Positions 63,020 through 64,000 of a stretch of DNA of 64,000 bases are shown here, piece after piece. The stretch spans positions 2,172,003 to 2,236,002 of the forward strand of contig OY735234.1 in the NCBI GenBank assembly GCA_963457665.1, in the 5' to 3' direction. The translations under genes and the position numbers were made by a program. The stretch comes from Thysanoteuthis rhombus (lineage: Eukaryota > Mollusca > Cephalopoda > Oegopsida > Thysanoteuthidae). The notes under the pieces are model-generated. The model searched no databases, was not told the DNA's origin, and saw only the letters and a list, made by a program, of their open reading frames with translations. Positions within the stretch are counted from its first letter, which is position 1. The number at the start of each line of letters is the position of its first letter.

Positions 63020-64000
63020 CTACAATTAGAGAGAGAATATATATAATATATAGATATACATATTTTATGGTATGAATTATTGGAAAGAAAAAAGATTGGA
63101 GAAAGAAATTCTGAATCCAGAATAAAAGTTCAATGCAATATTTATTTGGCATTTAATGAGGTTTGATTTCATCAGAAAAGTTCTCTCACTGTTGAAGAAT
63201 ATCAATTATATAATGAGCTGTGTGATTTTTTTCTGTTCCTCATTCAGTAACAGTGGACTCTTCTATTTACAAGAGATAAATTATGCCAATAAAAATATCT
63301 TCAACTCACCATTTGAAACGATGGACTCTTTCATTGAAACAAGTTCAGTGATTTCTTTTCTATAAAAATCATCTCAAAGAAATTGAAATATATCTGTGCA
63401 CTTGTATAACCCTTTATAGCAGAACATGAAAGGCCTTGTGTCAAGCTAAACTAAACTTGGTATATATCAAGCACACTAAACCCTTGATATAATGAATTTC
63501 GGCTTTAACAAATTTGTGGATTAATTCGAGCCAGCTTAGGATTTTCTGAACCAAGTTTGATAAACATGGACCATAAACTTTCTAACTTATCTACATATTT
63601 TGCTTACATTTTTGAAAAGGGGAAGTTAAGACGGAAAGAATGACATCTATTTAATTCCAACTTCAAGTTAACATTGACATAGTTTTTTTCCATAACGCAG
63701 TTTCCTTTTACAATCTTTGTTTACTAGTAAATTGTTTTCTGAGGAGTAAAAACTGATGGTGGCACTTCATTTAGTCCAAACTATTATCATAAGAACTAAA
63801 TCAGGATTTGTCAATGATTTTGGGTGAAACTATTGGAAATTTCAGAATCGATAAAATATTTTTCTTTAATACCCAGGGATACTATTTTATTAGATGGAAA
63901 ATTTTTCCAAGAACCTATAAAACCAAATTTTCAGCTGATATTTTCTTGTAAAAAGCAAATAGTGTACACTGTATTCTAATAAAAAAAAAATAACAAATTT
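63020..64000. other. YIPF4 intron, right edge of window
   Basis: A+T-rich with no exon recognised on either strand. A short TA-rich run lies near 63040-63062. Contains no match to the expected preceding YIPF4 exon. Confidence 0.5.

Noticed and set aside
63301-63330. Possible YIPF4 exon ending at a minus-strand gtgagt
   Set aside because: The encoded peptide does not resemble the YIPF4 segment expected before VVSWI.

Overview
This window is metazoan nuclear DNA. It is A+T-rich, with multi-kilobase introns, GT-AG splice sites, dense interspersed repeats, microsatellites and tRNA-derived SINE heads. There is no operon structure and no prokaryotic or viral gene set. A long-intron, SINE- and RTE-rich genome carrying these three genes fits a lophotrochozoan such as a mollusc, possibly a cephalopod. 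That placement is an inference from architecture, not a marker-based identification.

Three protein-coding genes can be read. (1) ALDH6A1, methylmalonate-semialdehyde dehydrogenase, + strand, complete: 15 coding exons from 4487 to 31554 join in phase into a 529-residue protein. (2) An evectin/PLEKHB-like gene, + strand: seven exons from 45010 to 54678 encode a PH domain, a PPPY motif, a Pro/Tyr-rich linker and an unusual acidic C-terminus. Its first coding exon was not found. (3) The last three coding exons of YIPF4, - strand, 63019 down to 59495; the rest of that gene lies beyond the right edge. Genes 2 and 3 converge tail to tail across 4.8 kb. The three genes have unrelated jobs (mitochondrial valine and pyrimidine catabolism, endosomal lipid-sensing trafficking, Golgi membrane trafficking), so their proximity carries no pathway meaning.

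Layout: 1-4420 intergenic, with a degenerate repeat block and one copy of a dispersed repeat; 4425-4486 CCAAT-box promoter region; 4487-31554 ALDH6A1, whose 8.9-kb first intron holds a frameshifted RTE-type retrotransposon; 31555-45009 intergenic plus probable 5' part of the evectin-like gene, with tandem repeats and a GC-richer patch; 45010-54678 evectin-like gene, with a cluster of SINEs and hairpins in its introns; 54679-59494 convergent intergenic; 59495-64000 YIPF4 3' part.

The most striking unexplained structure is a set of inverted repeats inside introns of the two + strand genes. One is a near-perfect ~246-bp palindrome at 14622-14867. Others lie at 19918-20040, 27812-28346, 46537-46872, 47119-47262, 50406-50693 and 54101-54169. 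All would fold into double-stranded RNA in the pre-mRNA. A second direct observation is a tandem duplication that copies the last codons and stop codon of ALDH6A1 into its own 3' UTR. I found no CRISPR array, defence system or other clearly novel multi-gene system.
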